DNA of 64,000 bases from an uncultured Celeribacter sp. (GTDB lineage: Bacteria; Pseudomonadota; Alphaproteobacteria; Rhodobacterales; Rhodobacteraceae), in contig NZ_OY781107.1 in NCBI RefSeq assembly GCF_963676475.1, forward strand, positions 124,001 to 188,000. Reading direction: 5' to 3'. The stretch's first letter is position 1. The number at the start of each line of letters is the position of its first letter. A program made the position numbers and the translations under genes. This document shows, piece after piece, positions 1 to 8,873 of this stretch. The notes under the pieces are model-generated. The model ran no database searches. It worked only from the letters and a program-made list of their open reading frames with translations, and was not told where the DNA came from.

Positions 1-745
<745 letters not shown>

Positions 746-756
746 GGGTCATTTAA

Positions 757-1320
757 GTGGCTGCCGTTCCACTTCCTTCAGTTTGGCCGAGAACCTTTTC
801 GGTTCTCGGCGTTGGCGCTTGTTCAATTTTTCTAACCTTTGCGTGGGAGGATCGCGTCAACGGAGCAAAGGCGCTTTCTCTGCTTCTAAGTTCTATTGAT
901 CCTCAAGACAGTAATAGCTCTATAGTCGCGGGGTTAGGGTTCATATTAGCTTCTTTCATTGCTGGAGAATTACTTATTCAATCCAGTTGTCGAGTGATGA
1001 ACCATCAAGGAAACGATAAGATTGCACGACGCGCTGCCCGTCTTGCAAAAGCCGACAACCTGTTTTTGCAAAACTCCATCACCTCCAAAATCAATGTGGC
1101 AGAACTGATTTTTGCGGTTGCGGTAATTGGTATCCTGATTGGATTTTATTTCTTTCTTCCTGCATTCTCAGGAAGTGGGTGGGGCAGTTTTTCTTTTGCG
1201 ATGCTCTCTTCTATCGTAATCGCTCTGTTTTTGAGACGGATTGGCCTAAAATTGGTTGATGAGGCCGATAACGAGCTAGACATTTATGAACAATTGACGA
1301 GCTTAGAACATCTCAAATGA
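757..1320 (+). CDS. Hypothetical membrane protein, AT-rich
   Basis: A 187-residue protein with a GTG start 11 bases after odhB. Hydrophobic segments lie near residues 15-30, 58-75, 115-135 and 145-160, suggesting an integral membrane protein. The C-terminus is charged. No known family is recognised. Base composition is clearly richer in A and T than odhB, the MAPEG gene and lpdA, which suggests later acquisition into the operon. Its stop overlaps the start of the next gene (ATGA), so it is probably cotranscribed and translationally coupled. The start codon is uncertain. Confidence 0.6.
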   Translation: MAAVPLPSVWPRTFSVLGVGACSIFLTFAWEDRVNGAKALSLLLSSIDPQDSNSSIVAGLGFILASFIAGELLIQSSCRVMNHQGNDKIARRAARLAKADNLFLQNSITSKINVAELIFAVAVIGILIGFYFFLPAFSGSGWGSFSFAMLSSIVIALFLRRIGLKLVDEADNELDIYEQLTSLEHLK

Positions 1321-1712
1321 CCCCCCTCCTCACCCTCCTCGCCCTCGCAGGCCTTTTGCACATCGCGCAATTCGTGGTGGCCTCTTATATGGCGAATGTC
1401 GATCTGGGGCCGGGTTACACCACCTCGCCCCGCGACCGGGCGCCAAGCCGCGAGATGCGCAAGACCACGGCGCGGATGCTGCGCGCCTATGACAATCACA
1501 TTCAGATGTTCCCCTTCTTCGCCGCGGGCGTGTTCCTGATCCACCTGACGGATCAGTCGAGTGCTGTGACCCTGGGCGCGGGCGTGGGCTATCTGATCGC
1601 ACGGGTGCTTTACGTGCCCGCCTATGCTTTCGGCTGGCAGCCGTGGCGGTCCTATATCTGGATGCTCGCCATGCTCTGCTGCGCCATTCTGTTCATCGCC
1701 GCGCTGATCTGA
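1317..1712 (+). CDS. MAPEG family membrane protein
   Basis: A 131-residue protein with about four hydrophobic helices. The pattern of a short first helix, the conserved patch RAPSREMRKTTARMLRAYDNH and C-terminal helices matches the MAPEG family (membrane-associated, eicosanoid/glutathione metabolism type). Bacterial members are mostly of unknown substrate. The ATG overlaps the stop of the preceding gene, and lpdA follows 31 bases later. MAPEG genes between odhB and lpdA are common in Rhodobacteraceae as I remember them. The enzymatic role here is not known. Confidence 0.75.
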   Translation: MTPLLTLLALAGLLHIAQFVVASYMANVDLGPGYTTSPRDRAPSREMRKTTARMLRAYDNHIQMFPFFAAGVFLIHLTDQSSAVTLGAGVGYLIARVLYVPAYAFGWQPWRSYIWMLAMLCCAILFIAALI

Positions 1713-1743
1713 GCGGCTCGAAATACTGACCAAGGAGAAGACC

Positions 1744-3138
1744 ATGGCATCCTACGACGTGATCATCATCGGCGCTGGCCCCGGCGGCTACGTGTCCGCC
1801 ATTCGCTGCGCCCAATTGGGCCTCAAGACCGCCGTGGTCGAGGGCCGCGAGACGCTGGGAGGCACCTGCCTCAACGTCGGCTGTATCCCGTCGAAAGCGC
1901 TGCTCAATGCGACGCACCACCTGCATGAGGCGGAGCACAATTTTGCCGCCATGGGTCTCAAGGGCAAAAGCCCCTCCGTCGATTGGGCGCAGATGAAATC
2001 CTATAAGGACGACGTCGTGGGCCAAAACACCGGCGGCATAGAATTCCTGTTCAAAAAGAACAAGATCGACTGGCTCAAAGGCTACGGCTCCATCCCGGAG
2101 AAGGGCAAGGTCAAGGTGGGCGACGAGGTCCATGAGGCCAAGAACATCGTGATCGCCTCGGGCTCCGTGCCGACCTCTTTGCCGGGTGTTGAGGTGAACA
2201 ACGAAGGCGGCATCGTGGTCGACAGCACCGGCGCGCTGGAGCTGCCGAAAGTGCCGAAGAAAATGGTCGTGATCGGTGCGGGCGTGATCGGTCTGGAGCT
2301 TGGCTCCGTCTATGCCCGTCTGGGCGCTGAAGTGACCGTGGTGGAATTCATGGATTTCATCACCCCCGGCATGGATGCCGACGTACAGCGCACCTTCAAG
2401 AAGCTGTTGGAAAAACAGGGTCTCAACTTCGTTCTGGGCGCCGCCGTGCAAAACGTAGACGCTTCGAAAACCAAGGCGAAGGTCAACTACAAGCTCAAGA
2501 AAGACGACAGCGAGCATACGCTCGACGCCGACGTCGTTCTGGTCGCCACGGGCCGCAAACCCTACACCGACGGGCTTGGCCTCTCTGAGCTGGGTGTCGA
2601 AATGACCGAGCGCGGTCAGATCAAAACCGACGCGCATTGGGCCACCAATGTTCCGGGCATCTACGCCATCGGCGACGCGATCGTCGGGCCGATGCTGGCC
2701 CACAAAGCCGAGGACGAGGGCATGGCCGTCGCCGAGGTTCTGGCCGGCAAACATGGTCACGTGAACTACAACGTGATCCCCGGCGTGATCTACACCTCGC
2801 CGGAGGTTGCCACCGTCGGCAAGACCGAAGCGCAGTTGAAAGAAGAAGGCCGCAAGGTGAAAGTCGGCAAGTTCTCCTTCATGGGCAACGCACGCGCCAA
2901 GGCGGTGTTCCAGGGCGACGGCTTCGTGAAACTCATCGCGGACGCGGAAACCGACCGCCTCTTGGGTGCCGCGATCATCGGCCCGGCGGCGGGCGACATG
3001 ATCCACGAGATCTGTGTGGCGATGGAATACGGCGGCTCGGCGCAAGACATCGCGCTCACCTGTCACGCCCACCCGACCTACTCGGAAGCCGTGCGCGAGG
3101 CCGCTCTGGCCTGTGGCGACGGTCCGATCCACGCGTGA
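1744..3138 (+). CDS. lpdA: Dihydrolipoyl dehydrogenase (E3)
   Basis: 464 residues, full length for the family. An N-terminal FAD-binding GxGPGG motif starts near residue 10. The redox-active disulfide is in CLNVGC (C42 and C47). The NAD-binding GAGVIGLELGSV motif lies mid-protein and the C-terminal HAHPTYSEA holds the His-Glu catalytic pair. The enzyme reoxidises dihydrolipoamide on E2 with NAD+ in 2-oxoacid dehydrogenase complexes. The start is supported by an AAGGAGAAG ribosome binding site. It is the last gene of the odh operon and a strong terminator follows. Confidence 0.95.
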   Translation: MASYDVIIIGAGPGGYVSAIRCAQLGLKTAVVEGRETLGGTCLNVGCIPSKALLNATHHLHEAEHNFAAMGLKGKSPSVDWAQMKSYKDDVVGQNTGGIEFLFKKNKIDWLKGYGSIPEKGKVKVGDEVHEAKNIVIASGSVPTSLPGVEVNNEGGIVVDSTGALELPKVPKKMVVIGAGVIGLELGSVYARLGAEVTVVEFMDFITPGMDADVQRTFKKLLEKQGLNFVLGAAVQNVDASKTKAKVNYKLKKDDSEHTLDADVVLVATGRKPYTDGLGLSELGVEMTERGQIKTDAHWATNVPGIYAIGDAIVGPMLAHKAEDEGMAVAEVLAGKHGHVNYNVIPGVIYTSPEVATVGKTEAQLKEEGRKVKVGKFSFMGNARAKAVFQGDGFVKLIADAETDRLLGAAIIGPAAGDMIHEICVAMEYGGSAQDIALTCHAHPTYSEAVREAALACGDGPIHA

Positions 3139-3161
3139 TCTCTCTCAGAGGTTCATCTTTC

Positions 3162-3187
3162 AAAAGGCGCCTTCGGGCGCCTTTTTT
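3162..3187 (+). terminator. Rho-independent terminator after lpdA
   Basis: A GGCGCC stem with a TTCG tetraloop (AAAA on the left, T6 on the right) sits 24 bases after the lpdA stop. This is a textbook intrinsic terminator and ends the odh operon. Confidence 0.9.
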
Positions 3188-3282
3188 ATGCTCGAAGGCG
3201 CAGTACTTATCTTTCTCTCAGCGCACCAAAATCTCGCCATTAAGGATGTTTATCCAATATTCTCATAGATTTTCTTTTCCAG

Positions 3283-4028
3283 ATGAGAGCCATGAAGTTT
3301 CTTTTCGTATTTCTTTTGTCCCCCTTCCTTATTTTCACAAGCACAGAGCACGCCGAAGCGGGCAGCCTCAAAGGTCCCTTTTCCTACGGAGAAAAGCTTC
3401 TCCATGTGCAAAACCTGCAAAGCGATGCGCCCGAAATTCGCAATTTGTCTCTGTGTAAACGGGCCGATTTTCACACTGGGCTTTTCATCCCAACCACTCT
3501 GGAAGCAAACTCAGCAAGCAGCGCTGTGAAGGCGAGTCATACATTCCTCTTGCTGACGCGGACTTCCTTGAGCTGAGGCAGCTTGGGGCCGTATCGCCCA
3601 CCCTGCCCGATCAGCCGAAATTGACGCGCAGCGAGTTTCTGAAAGGGCATGCCGGGTTCCCTCTTCTGATTTTGGCCCTTTTCCTGAACATCGCCATCTT
3701 GAATCACAAAAAGGGATTTCTGCCGTCGAAGAAAGCCAAGGCGTCCAGAGCCTCCGAAGCGCTTGTCATCAATGCGCTGGACGCCATGTCCGCCGTGGCC
3801 GTGAGCGACGGCGAGACCGACGAGCGGGAAGTGAACCTGATCACAGGGATCGTCTCGGACCTCAGCGGCCGCGCGATCCCGCAACAAACCGTTCGCGACA
3901 TGCTTGAAAGCACATTGAGACACAGCCCCGATCTCACGGAGTTGGGTCAGGGTCTCAAACATGACGAAAAGAATATCATGCTGGGCGCCGCCAAGCGCGT
4001 GGTGAACACGACCGCCGCACCCTGCTGA
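3283..4028 (+). pseudogene. Frameshifted TerB-like exported/membrane protein gene
   Basis: The first frame (3283 to about 3495) encodes a signal peptide-like N-terminus (MKFLFVFLLSPFLIF, then a likely cleavage site) and a short conserved region. From about 3500 the coding continues in another frame to 4028: residues such as RCEGESYIPLADADF, a membrane segment (FPLLILALFLNIAIL) and an acidic helical tellurite-resistance TerB-like region (SDGETDEREVNLI). The two parts look like one protein of about 245 residues split by one frameshift near 3490-3505. Family assignment is moderate. A sequencing error is an alternative. Confidence 0.55.
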
Positions 4029-4086
4029 TTCAATAGCCTAATTCACTAGAGTTTTGCCCGTTCGGAGTTGGCAGCAACGAACAAAG

Positions 4087-4168
4087 GAAAACGCGCCCCG
4101 TGGGACGCGTTTCAATGTGGTGCTACTTCGAGCTTGTTAACGGCTCGACCGCGAATTCTGAACTGACA
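4087..4168 (-). ncRNA. tracrRNA of the type II-C CRISPR system
   Basis: On the minus strand, bases 4165-4152 are perfectly complementary to 14 bases of the crRNA-sense repeat (CGAATTCTGAACTG). Pairing resumes for the rest of the repeat with bulges (AGCCG then AAC pairing GTTGCGGCT), so a full anti-repeat spans about 4165-4135. Downstream on the same strand is a GC-rich hairpin with an AACGCG stem followed by TTTTCCTTT, an intrinsic terminator at about 4110-4087. The gene lies about 95 bases upstream of cas9 and points away from it. The 5' end is not fixed because no clear promoter was recognised. Confidence 0.85.
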
Positions 4169-4261
4169 TGAGTGTCCCACAGGCGCCTGCCAAATTCAAG
4201 TTGCAAAATCGAGTGTTAGCTTCGAAACTGCTCGACATTGATTGATGGTTTGGAGGGGTAA

Positions 4262-7200
4262 ATGCGGCTTGGTTTGGATATTGGAACAAACTCGATTGGC
4301 TGGTGGCTCTATGAGACGGAGGGGGACGGCCCTTCCGCGCGGATCACAGGGGTGATTGACGGCGGGGTGCGAATTTTTGCCGATGGGCGCGATCCGAAAT
4401 CCAAGGCCTCTCTGGCGGTCGACCGGCGTGCGGCGCGGGCGATGCGACGGCGGCGAGACCGCTATCTGCGCCGTCGTGCGACATTGATGAAGCTTTTGGC
4501 AAGGTCCGGGCTGATGCCCTCTGATCCCGCCGAGGCGAAAGGGCTCGAATTGCTTGATCCTTACGCGTTGCGCGCCAAAGGTCTGGACGAGGCCTTGCCC
4601 CTGACGCATTTCGGGCGCGCCTTGTTTCATCTCAACCAACGGCGTGGTTTCAAATCGAACCGCAAGACTGATCGCGGTGACAACGAGAGCGGCACGATCA
4701 AGGATGCGACGGCCCGGCTCGATCAGGAAATGATGGCGAACCATGCGCGGACCTATGGCGAATTTCTGCATCTGCGGCGGCAAAAAGCCCCGGATCCCCG
4801 CCATGTGCCAACCGTGCGCACCCGGCTTTCGATCGGCCAACGCGGCGGGCCGGATGCCCAGGAGGAAGCGGGCTATGATTTCTACCCCGACCGGCGGCAT
4901 CTGGAGGAAGAGTTTCAGGAACTCTGGACGGCACAGGCCGGGTTTCATCCGGAACTGACCGAGGACCTGCGCGATCTGGTGTTCGAAAAAATCTTCTATC
5001 AGCGGCCTTTGAAAGAGCCGAAGGTCGGGCTGTGCCTGTTCACCTCCGAAGAGCGGCTGCCCAAAGCCCATCCGCTGACCCAGCGCCGGGTGCTCTATGA
5101 GACGGTGAACCAGCTCAGAGTGACGGCGGACGGACGCGCGGCCCGGGCGCTCACGCGCGACGAGCGCGATCAGATCATCCATGCGCTGGACAATAAGAAA
5201 CTGACCAAGTCGCTCAGCTCGATGAACATGAAACTGAACGCGCTGGGAAAGGTGCTTAAACTGCGCGATGGCGAGCGGTTTACGCTGGAAACGGGCGTGC
5301 GCGACGCGATTGCCTGTGATCCGGTGCGGGCCGTGATGCTGATGAGCTTTGGACCGGGCTGGTCGAGGCTCGATTGGTCGGCGCAATGGGAGATCATCTC
5401 CCGCATCCGCAAGGTCCAGAGCGAGACGGAATTCGCGGCGCTAGTGACCTGGCTGACGGATCAGCACGGGCTTGAGACGGAGGTCGCAGAGAAGGTTGCA
5501 AATAGCCATCTGCCCGAGGGCTACGGGCGGCTGGGCTTTACCGCGACGGAGAGGATCCTCGCGCATCTCAAATCCGATGTGATCCCCTATTCCGAGGCTG
5601 TCGCCGCCTGTGGCTGGCATCATTCGAATGAACGCACAGGCGAATGCCTCGATGCGCTGCCCTATTATGGCGAGGTGCTCGATCGCCATGTCATTCCGGG
5701 GACTTACGACGAGAAGGACGATGAGATCACCCGCTATGGCCGGATCACCAACCCGACCGTGCATATCGGGCTGAACCAGCTTAGGCGGCTGGTGAACCGG
5801 ATCATCGAGACCTATGGCAAACCGGATCAGATCGTGGTCGAACTGGCGCGCGAGTTGAAGCAATCCGAGACGCAGAAGAAAGAGGCGATGAGGCGCATTC
5901 GCGACACCACGGCGGATGCGATCCGGCGCAGTGAAACCCTGCGCGAGCACGGGGTGAAGGATACCGGGCACAATCGTATGCTGTTGCGTCTGTTCGAAGA
6001 TCTCGGCCCGCCCATCGGCCCGCGCTGCTGCCCCTATACCGGCACACCGATCACGGCGGCGATGGTGCTGAACGGCGAATGCGACATCGACCATATCCTT
6101 CCCTATTCGCGCACCTTGGACGACAGTTTTTCCAACAAGACGCTCTGTCTCAAAGAGGCCAATCGCGAGAAACGTGACCAGACGCCCTATGAGGCCTGGG
6201 GCGGCGATCCGGAGCGTTGGGCAGCCATCGAAGCCAATCTCAAGAACCTTTCGGAGCGCAAGGCCTGGCGCTTCGGCCCTGACGCAATGGAACGGTTCGA
6301 AGGCGAGAGCGATTTCCTCGACCGTGCGCTGGTGGACACCCAATATCTCTCGCGTATCTCACGCGCCTATCTCGACACGCTGTTTACCGAGGGCGGTCAT
6401 GTCTGGGTGGTGCCCGGGCGGATGACCGAGATGCTGCGGCGGCACTGGGGGCTGAATGCGCTGCTGAGCGACAAGGAGCGCGGCGCGGTGAAGCCCAAAA
6501 ACCGCACCGATCACCGGCACCACGCCATTGATGCCGCCGTCATCGCCGCCACCGATCGCAGCCTGATCAACCGGATCGCCAAGGCCGCCGGACAGGGGGA
6601 GCAAGCCGCGCAATCCGCCGAGCTGATCGCCCGCGACACGCCCGAACCCTGGGAGCATTTCCGCCGCGACATCGCCAGGCAGCTCGATAAAATCGTGGTC
6701 AGCCACCGCGCCGACCATGGACGGATCGACGTGGAAGGCCGCAAAACCGGCAAGGACAGCACGGCGGGGCAATTGCACAATGACACGGCCTATGGCGTCG
6801 TCGACGATCTTACCGTTGTCAGCCGCACGCCGCTTTTGTCCCTGAAACCCGGTGACATCGAGGTGACCACCAAGGGTAAGAACATCCGCGACCCGCAACT
6901 GCAACAGGCCCTCTTCGTCGCGACCAAAGGTAAGGATGGCAAGGAATTCGAACAGGCGTTGCGCGCGTTTTCCGAGAAAGACGGTCCCTATCAGGGCCTG
7001 CGTCGCGTGCGTCTGATCGAGACCCTGCAAAAATCCGCCCGCGTCGAGATCGGGCAGACGCAAAAGGGCACGCCGCTCAAGGCCTATAAGGGCGACAGCA
7101 ACCATTGCTATGAGCTGTGGAAACTGCCGGATGGCAAAGCAATCGCGCAAGTGGTGACAACCTATGAGGCCCATGCGGGAACCGAAAAGCGCCCGCATCC

Positions 7201-7477
7201 GGCAGCCAAACGCCTGCTGCGTGTGTTCAAGGGCGATACGATCCGTCTGGAAGACAGTAAATTCGGCCCGGTCTTTGCAATCGTCGCGAAATTCAACGGC
7301 AATGGTACTCTGGAATTGGTGCCACACCGGGAAGCCAATGCTTCCGAACGCTATCGCAAAAACAAGGAAGACCTCTATATCCGCCTTGGTGCAAATTCCG
7401 CGATCAAGTCCGGATTGCGGCGCGTCACGGTCAATGAAATCGGCCGCATCCGCGACCCTGGACCACTGAAAATCTGA
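4262..7477 (+). CDS. cas9: CRISPR-associated endonuclease Cas9, type II-C
   Basis: 1071 residues, the usual size for compact II-C Cas9. RuvC-I is LDIGTNSIGW with D6. An Arg-rich bridge helix follows (RAMRRRRDRYLRRR). RuvC-II is IVVELARE with E527. The HNH domain has DIDHILPYS with H611, and N625. RuvC-III is HHAIDAAV with H754 and D757. All catalytic residues are present, so double-strand cleavage guided by crRNA and tracrRNA is expected. The start has a strong GGAGGGG ribosome binding site. cas1 begins 49 bases downstream, and no csn2 or cas4 is seen, which fits subtype II-C. Confidence 0.97.
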   Translation: MRLGLDIGTNSIGWWLYETEGDGPSARITGVIDGGVRIFADGRDPKSKASLAVDRRAARAMRRRRDRYLRRRATLMKLLARSGLMPSDPAEAKGLELLDPYALRAKGLDEALPLTHFGRALFHLNQRRGFKSNRKTDRGDNESGTIKDATARLDQEMMANHARTYGEFLHLRRQKAPDPRHVPTVRTRLSIGQRGGPDAQEEAGYDFYPDRRHLEEEFQELWTAQAGFHPELTEDLRDLVFEKIFYQRPLKEPKVGLCLFTSEERLPKAHPLTQRRVLYETVNQLRVTADGRAARALTRDERDQIIHALDNKKLTKSLSSMNMKLNALGKVLKLRDGERFTLETGVRDAIACDPVRAVMLMSFGPGWSRLDWSAQWEIISRIRKVQSETEFAALVTWLTDQHGLETEVAEKVANSHLPEGYGRLGFTATERILAHLKSDVIPYSEAVAACGWHHSNERTGECLDALPYYGEVLDRHVIPGTYDEKDDEITRYGRITNPTVHIGLNQLRRLVNRIIETYGKPDQIVVELARELKQSETQKKEAMRRIRDTTADAIRRSETLREHGVKDTGHNRMLLRLFEDLGPPIGPRCCPYTGTPITAAMVLNGECDIDHILPYSRTLDDSFSNKTLCLKEANREKRDQTPYEAWGGDPERWAAIEANLKNLSERKAWRFGPDAMERFEGESDFLDRALVDTQYLSRISRAYLDTLFTEGGHVWVVPGRMTEMLRRHWGLNALLSDKERGAVKPKNRTDHRHHAIDAAVIAATDRSLINRIAKAAGQGEQAAQSAELIARDTPEPWEHFRRDIARQLDKIVVSHRADHGRIDVEGRKTGKDSTAGQLHNDTAYGVVDDLTVVSRTPLLSLKPGDIEVTTKGKNIRDPQLQQALFVATKGKDGKEFEQALRAFSEKDGPYQGLRRVRLIETLQKSARVEIGQTQKGTPLKAYKGDSNHCYELWKLPDGKAIAQVVTTYEAHAGTEKRPHPAAKRLLRVFKGDTIRLEDSKFGPVFAIVAKFNGNGTLELVPHREANASERYRKNKEDLYIRLGANSAIKSGLRRVTVNEIGRIRDPGPLKI

Positions 7478-7526
7478 CCGGATTCGCGCGAATCGGAAAT
7501 TTGTGCCACGCTTCCAATAGTTTGTA

Positions 7527-8459
7527 GTGGGCATTTCGGGTTTTGATTTGGATAGGGTCATTGATATTGCCAGTGACGGGCGTCACCTGTCGCGCGAAAG
7601 AGGATTTCTGAAAGTCAGTGAGGACGGGGCCGAGATCGGCCGCGTTCCGCTTGATGAGATCACCGCGGTCATCATTCATGCCCATGCCACCACCTGTTCA
7701 GCCTCGCTTCTGGCCGAGCTTGCCGATCGTGGGGCGCCTGTGGTCTTTTGCGCCGCCAATCACGCCCCGCGCTCAGTGCTGATGCCGCTCGACGGGCATC
7801 ACGCCCAAGGCGCGCGCCTGCGGGCGCAATGGCAGGCGAAAGTACCGCTGATCAAGCAGGCCTGGAAACAGGTCGTCATTGCCAAGATCCAGATGCAAAG
7901 CGCCGCACTTGAAGCGCACGGACACGCGCATGCCCCTCTGGAGATGATGGCGCGTAAGGTCTCCAGCGGCGACAGCAGCAATCTCGAAGCTCAGGCCGCG
8001 CGCTATTATTGGCCGCTGATGATGGGCGAAGACTTTCGCCGCAATCGCGACGCACCCGACATCAACGCGCTCCTGAATTACGGCTACACGGTGCTGCGCG
8101 CCGCCACGGCGCGGGCCATCGTCGCCGCCGGTCTGCATCCGGGCATCGGCCTGCATCACTCCAACCGCGGCAATGCTTTCGCGCTTGCCGATGATCTCAT
8201 GGAACCTTTCCGCCCGCTCGTGGATTGCGCCGTCCATGGGATCGCGGCGCGCAATGGCACCGAGGTCGACACCGAGGCGAAACAGACCTTGGCCCGCCTG
8301 ATCGCCCTCGATCTGCCGCTGGGCGACGGGCAAAGCCCTGTCTCGGTCGCGCTCTCGAAACTCGCCACCTCTCTGGGCCAGAGTTTCGAGGCGGGCAAGC
8401 TTGCCTTGGCCTTGCCGAGACCTCCCGACGCGCTGACGTTTGCGGGGCTCGGCGCATGA
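7527..8459 (+). CDS. cas1: CRISPR-associated integrase Cas1
   Basis: 310 residues with a GTG start. The Cas1 metal-binding residues are visible as E154 (SNLEAQAARYYW), H211 (GLHHSNRGN) and E226 (ADDLMEPFRP). Cas1 with Cas2 integrates new spacers at the array end. It follows cas9 after 49 bases and overlaps the likely cas2 start by four bases, so the three form one operon. The protein looks intact. The GTG start is chosen because the N-terminal strand pattern begins there. Confidence 0.93.
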   Translation: MGISGFDLDRVIDIASDGRHLSRERGFLKVSEDGAEIGRVPLDEITAVIIHAHATTCSASLLAELADRGAPVVFCAANHAPRSVLMPLDGHHAQGARLRAQWQAKVPLIKQAWKQVVIAKIQMQSAALEAHGHAHAPLEMMARKVSSGDSSNLEAQAARYYWPLMMGEDFRRNRDAPDINALLNYGYTVLRAATARAIVAAGLHPGIGLHHSNRGNAFALADDLMEPFRPLVDCAVHGIAARNGTEVDTEAKQTLARLIALDLPLGDGQSPVSVALSKLATSLGQSFEAGKLALALPRPPDALTFAGLGA

Positions 8460-8800
8460 CCCATCACTCAACCCATCTGTCAGGATACCGGATCATGTGG
8501 ATACTCGTGATGTTCGATCTGCCGACCGATACCAAGCCACAGCGCAAGGCGGCCACGGACTTTCGCAATTTCCTGCTCGACGAGGGGTTCGAACGCAGCC
8601 AGTTTTCGGTCTACGCCCGCTTCGTCAATGGCAAGGAAGCTTTTCAGACCCGGATCAACCGGATCGAACGCAACCTGCCGGAAAAGGGCGATATCCAGAT
8701 CCTGAATTTTACCGACCGACAATATCGTGATATTGTACATTTCTCGGACCAAGGCCGCAGGGGGGCCCGAAAGAATCCAGAGCAATTGGTACTATTCTGA
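8456..8800 (+). CDS. cas2: CRISPR-associated protein Cas2
   Basis: 114 residues if translation starts at the ATG overlapping the cas1 stop (ATGA). An internal ATG at 8495 would give 101 residues. The Cas2 core is clear: WILVMFDLPT with the conserved Asp (D21 in the longer form), then the ferredoxin-like fold with SQFSVYARF. The long start is preferred because the residues LSGYRIMW before the core are typical of II-C Cas2 as I remember it. The CRISPR array begins 73 bases downstream. Confidence 0.9.
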   Translation: MTHHSTHLSGYRIMWILVMFDLPTDTKPQRKAATDFRNFLLDEGFERSQFSVYARFVNGKEAFQTRINRIERNLPEKGDIQILNFTDRQYRDIVHFSDQGRRGARKNPEQLVLF

Positions 8801-8831
8801 TGAGAAACGATCAAAAACATGTAGCCAGAAC

Positions 8832-8867
8832 CCAATCAAACCTTTGCGTTTACAAAGGCTTGATTGG
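8832..8867. other. Hairpin between cas2 and the CRISPR array
   Basis: Near-perfect inverted repeat: CCAATCAA..CCTTTG pairs with CAAAGG..TTGATTGG around a six-base loop. It lies between cas2 and repeat 1. Relative to crRNA transcription (minus strand) it is downstream of the array, so it may stop or protect that transcript, although no T-tract follows. It could also be a Cas1-Cas2 landmark at the array boundary. Confidence 0.55.
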
Positions 8868-8873
8868 AGATCG

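Noticed and set aside
1693..3132. 479-codon frame opposite lpdA
   Set aside because: Antisense shadow of a certain gene with no family features.
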